Shown here: positions 62,372 to 64,000 of the stretch, one piece after another | Layout of the letters: the number at the start of each line of letters is the position of its first letter | Numbering within the stretch: the stretch's first letter is position 1 | Source of the DNA: JBICHN01 sp043101845 | Lineage (GTDB): Bacteria > Planctomycetota > Phycisphaerae > Phycisphaerales > UBA5793 | NCBI GenBank assembly: GCA_043101845.1 | Contig: JBICHN010000011.1 | Span: 1,674,001 to 1,738,000 of the forward strand | Reading direction: 5' to 3' | DNA: 64,000 bases | Notes under the pieces: model-generated | What the model saw: the letters and a program-made list of their open reading frames with translations, nothing else | What the model was told of the DNA's origin: nothing | Databases searched by the model: none | Made by a program: the position numbers and the translations under genes

Positions 62372-64000
62372 GTCCGATCGTCGCCAGTTCATTAAGTCGA
62401 CCGCGATGGCGGCGGCTACCACCGCATTGCTGGGTGATCGGGGCATGGCGCTTCCCGTCCTGCCGCCTGGCGCCGGCGCCGCGACACCGCTTGGCCGGGT
62501 AGACGGGGATGGCGTCGAATGGAACAAGGCGCCGTGCCGGTTCTGCGGCACTGGGTGTCATGTGCAGGTCGGCGTGCAGGACAACCGCGTCGTCGCCATC
62601 GCCGGCGACCAGGCCGCCGAGGTCAACAAAGGGCTGCTCTGCGTCAAGGGGTACCACGTCGGGCTCGCCCTCTACGGCGCCGACCGTCTCACAACGCCGT
62701 TGCTCCGGCGGGAGGACGGATTTGAGCCAATCTCGTGGGACGCTGCTCTCGATATCATCGCGCGCCGAATCCTCGCCGAGCCGGATCGTTTCGCCTTCTA
62801 CGGCTCGGGCCAGTGGACGATTCCCGAGGGATACGCCGCCCAGAAGTTCATGAAGGGCGGTCTGTCGAACAACCACATCGATCCGAACGCGCGCCTGTGC
62901 ATGGCCTCCGCCGTAACGGGATTTATTGCGACCTACGGCGTCGACGAACCGGCCGGGTGCTACCAGGACCTCGACGAGTGCGATGTCCTGATCACCTGGG
63001 GCAACAACGCCGCCGAGATGCACCCCGTCCTCTTCTCGCGCTTCATCGATCGTCGAAGTCGGGGCGAAAAGGTGACGCTCATCGATATCGCGACCCGACA
63101 GACGCGTACGACCGAGCACGCGGACGAATTCCTGCTCATGAAACCGCACGGCGATGTCCCGATCGCCCTTGGCGTCGCGCGGCTTCTGCTCGAAACCGGG
63201 ACCTGGGATCGCGAGTTCGTCGGGGCCCACTGCAACTTTCGGGCGCTTGAAGACGAGAATCCGAGCCTCTTCGGAACGGCGATCTCGTTTGACGAATATC
63301 GCCTGCGTCTCGAGAAGTACACGCCGGAGCATGTCGAGCAGCTCGCCGGGATCGCGCCGGAGAAGCTCCGGATGCTTGCCGACCTGTTCGGGCGGCGCGA
63401 CATCCGAATCACAAGCCTCTGGTGCATGGGCATGAATCAACACACCATGGGGACCGCAATCAATGCGCTGGTGCACGGCGTGCATCTGCTCAGCGGTCAC
63501 TTCGGTCGCCCGGGCGATGCGCCCACGAGCCTGACGGGTCAGCCATCCGCGTGTGGAACGGTGCGCGAAGTGGGCACCCTGGCCCACGCGCTGCCGGGAG
63601 GTCGGGTGGTCGCCAACGAACAGCACCGCCGTCAGGCTGAGGAGATCTGGCGGCTCCCCGTAGGGCGCATCAATCCGACACCCGGACATCACACGGTGAG
63701 GATGTGGGAACAGTTCACGACGCCGACGGCCGACGGGGGCGATATCTCCACGATCTTCGTGCAGGTGACGAATCCTGGTCAGACGCTTCCAAATCTCAAT
63801 CAGCTGTTCAACCGGAAAGACGGTCTCGAGGACAAGTTTCTGATCGTGGCGGATGTGTACCCGACGGCGACGACGCGACTCGCTGATTTGATCCTTCCGG
63901 CGGCGATGTGGGTCGAGAAGAACGGGATCTTCGGCAATTCCGAGCGCCGCACGCAGCAATGGTTCAAGATGGTCGATCCCCCGGGTGCGGCGCGCGACGA
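62358..64000 (+). CDS. napA: Periplasmic nitrate reductase large subunit, 3' end beyond the window
   Basis: The first 547 residues are visible, about two-thirds of a usual NapA. A twin-arginine signal (DRRQFIK, residues 7-13) is followed by the 4Fe-4S site C60-x2-C63-x3-C67-x27-C95, then the molybdenum-ligand Cys181 in 'NARLCMASAV', 'WGNNAAEMHPVLFSR' and 'GQPSACGTVREVG'. These are NapA hallmarks. It reduces nitrate to nitrite in the periplasm with bis-MGD. napB and napC are not seen in the window, and the gene continues past the edge. Confidence 0.95.
   Translation, partial: MTIFESDRRQFIKSTAMAAATTALLGDRGMALPVLPPGAGAATPLGRVDGDGVEWNKAPCRFCGTGCHVQVGVQDNRVVAIAGDQAAEVNKGLLCVKGYHVGLALYGADRLTTPLLRREDGFEPISWDAALDIIARRILAEPDRFAFYGSGQWTIPEGYAAQKFMKGGLSNNHIDPNARLCMASAVTGFIATYGVDEPAGCYQDLDECDVLITWGNNAAEMHPVLFSRFIDRRSRGEKVTLIDIATRQTRTTEHADEFLLMKPHGDVPIALGVARLLLETGTWDREFVGAHCNFRALEDENPSLFGTAISFDEYRLRLEKYTPEHVEQLAGIAPEKLRMLADLFGRRDIRITSLWCMGMNQHTMGTAINALVHGVHLLSGHFGRPGDAPTSLTGQPSACGTVREVGTLAHALPGGRVVANEQHRRQAEEIWRLPVGRINPTPGHHTVRMWEQFTTPTADGGDISTIFVQVTNPGQTLPNLNQLFNRKDGLEDKFLIVADVYPTATTRLADLILPAAMWVEKNGIFGNSERRTQQWFKMVDPPGAARD

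Noticed and set aside
62151..63959. Long minus-strand open frame of 602 codons opposite napA
   Set aside because: It is antisense to a clear NapA with all cofactor motifs. The sequence is rich in Arg, Asp and His and shows no family pattern.

Overview
This GC-rich window reads as a chromosomal stretch of a free-living Gram-negative bacterium, most likely a planctomycete and perhaps of the Phycisphaerae type. This is an inference. The signs are a Ser/Thr kinase with a C-terminal WD40 propeller, several secreted proteins of families common in Planctomycetes, a TIGR03790-type protein, a Maf/nonulosonate cluster, and a Nap-type nitrate reductase beside a tetrahaem/ferredoxin/NrfD module. Genes are dense and on both strands, with many 1-4 bp start/stop overlaps and several convergent 3' overlaps. 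I see no rRNA, CRISPR array, intact insertion sequence or prophage. One tRNA gene (Val, UAC) is present.

Layout. 0-5 kb: an ambiguous gene end, three tandem small Cys-rich paralogues and a large kinase-WD40 protein. 5-10 kb: a VOC protein, an ALDH7-type aldehyde dehydrogenase, MetF, a DUF4937-like protein and RtcB. 10-20 kb: a subtilase, an alkyltransferase, TyrS, an orphan two-domain ABC permease, MgtE, a membrane coiled-coil protein with a BRCT-like tail, a lipid A-type acyltransferase and a small HTH-receiver protein. 20-27 kb: a NeuC-NeuB-NeuA-Maf set, probably for nonulosonate glycosylation of flagellin. The Maf protein carries a degenerate radical SAM-like C-terminus. 27-31 kb: three exported or membrane proteins of unknown function. 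31-43 kb: OppA/OppB without other Opp subunits, a thioesterase, membrane proteins, a GT5-like glycosyltransferase, a metal-site lipoprotein, RsmG, a CPBP protease, a PLP decarboxylase and a B12-domain/MeaB-GTPase fusion. A roughly 700 bp gene-free stretch follows.

43-49 kb holds a thioredoxin-like protein and a metal-uptake operon: an outer-membrane protein, a binding lipoprotein, an ATPase and two permeases. Each permease ends in a DtxR-like regulatory domain. 49-58 kb holds a TIGR03790 protein and then a seven-gene, translationally coupled lipid-modification operon: desaturase, COG2907 flavoprotein, DUF1365, cyclopropane-type methyltransferase, DUF2878, DUF1295 and a second methyltransferase. 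58-64 kb holds MobA, the tRNA, a tetrahaem cytochrome/ferredoxin/NrfD module, and on the other strand NapD and a NapA cut off by the window edge. MobA, NapD and NapA fit one pathway (bis-MGD cofactor, chaperone, enzyme), and the NrfD module is a plausible quinol-oxidising donor.

Start codons were chosen from ribosome-binding sites and family fit where I could judge them. Family names come from motif recognition by eye, not from searches.
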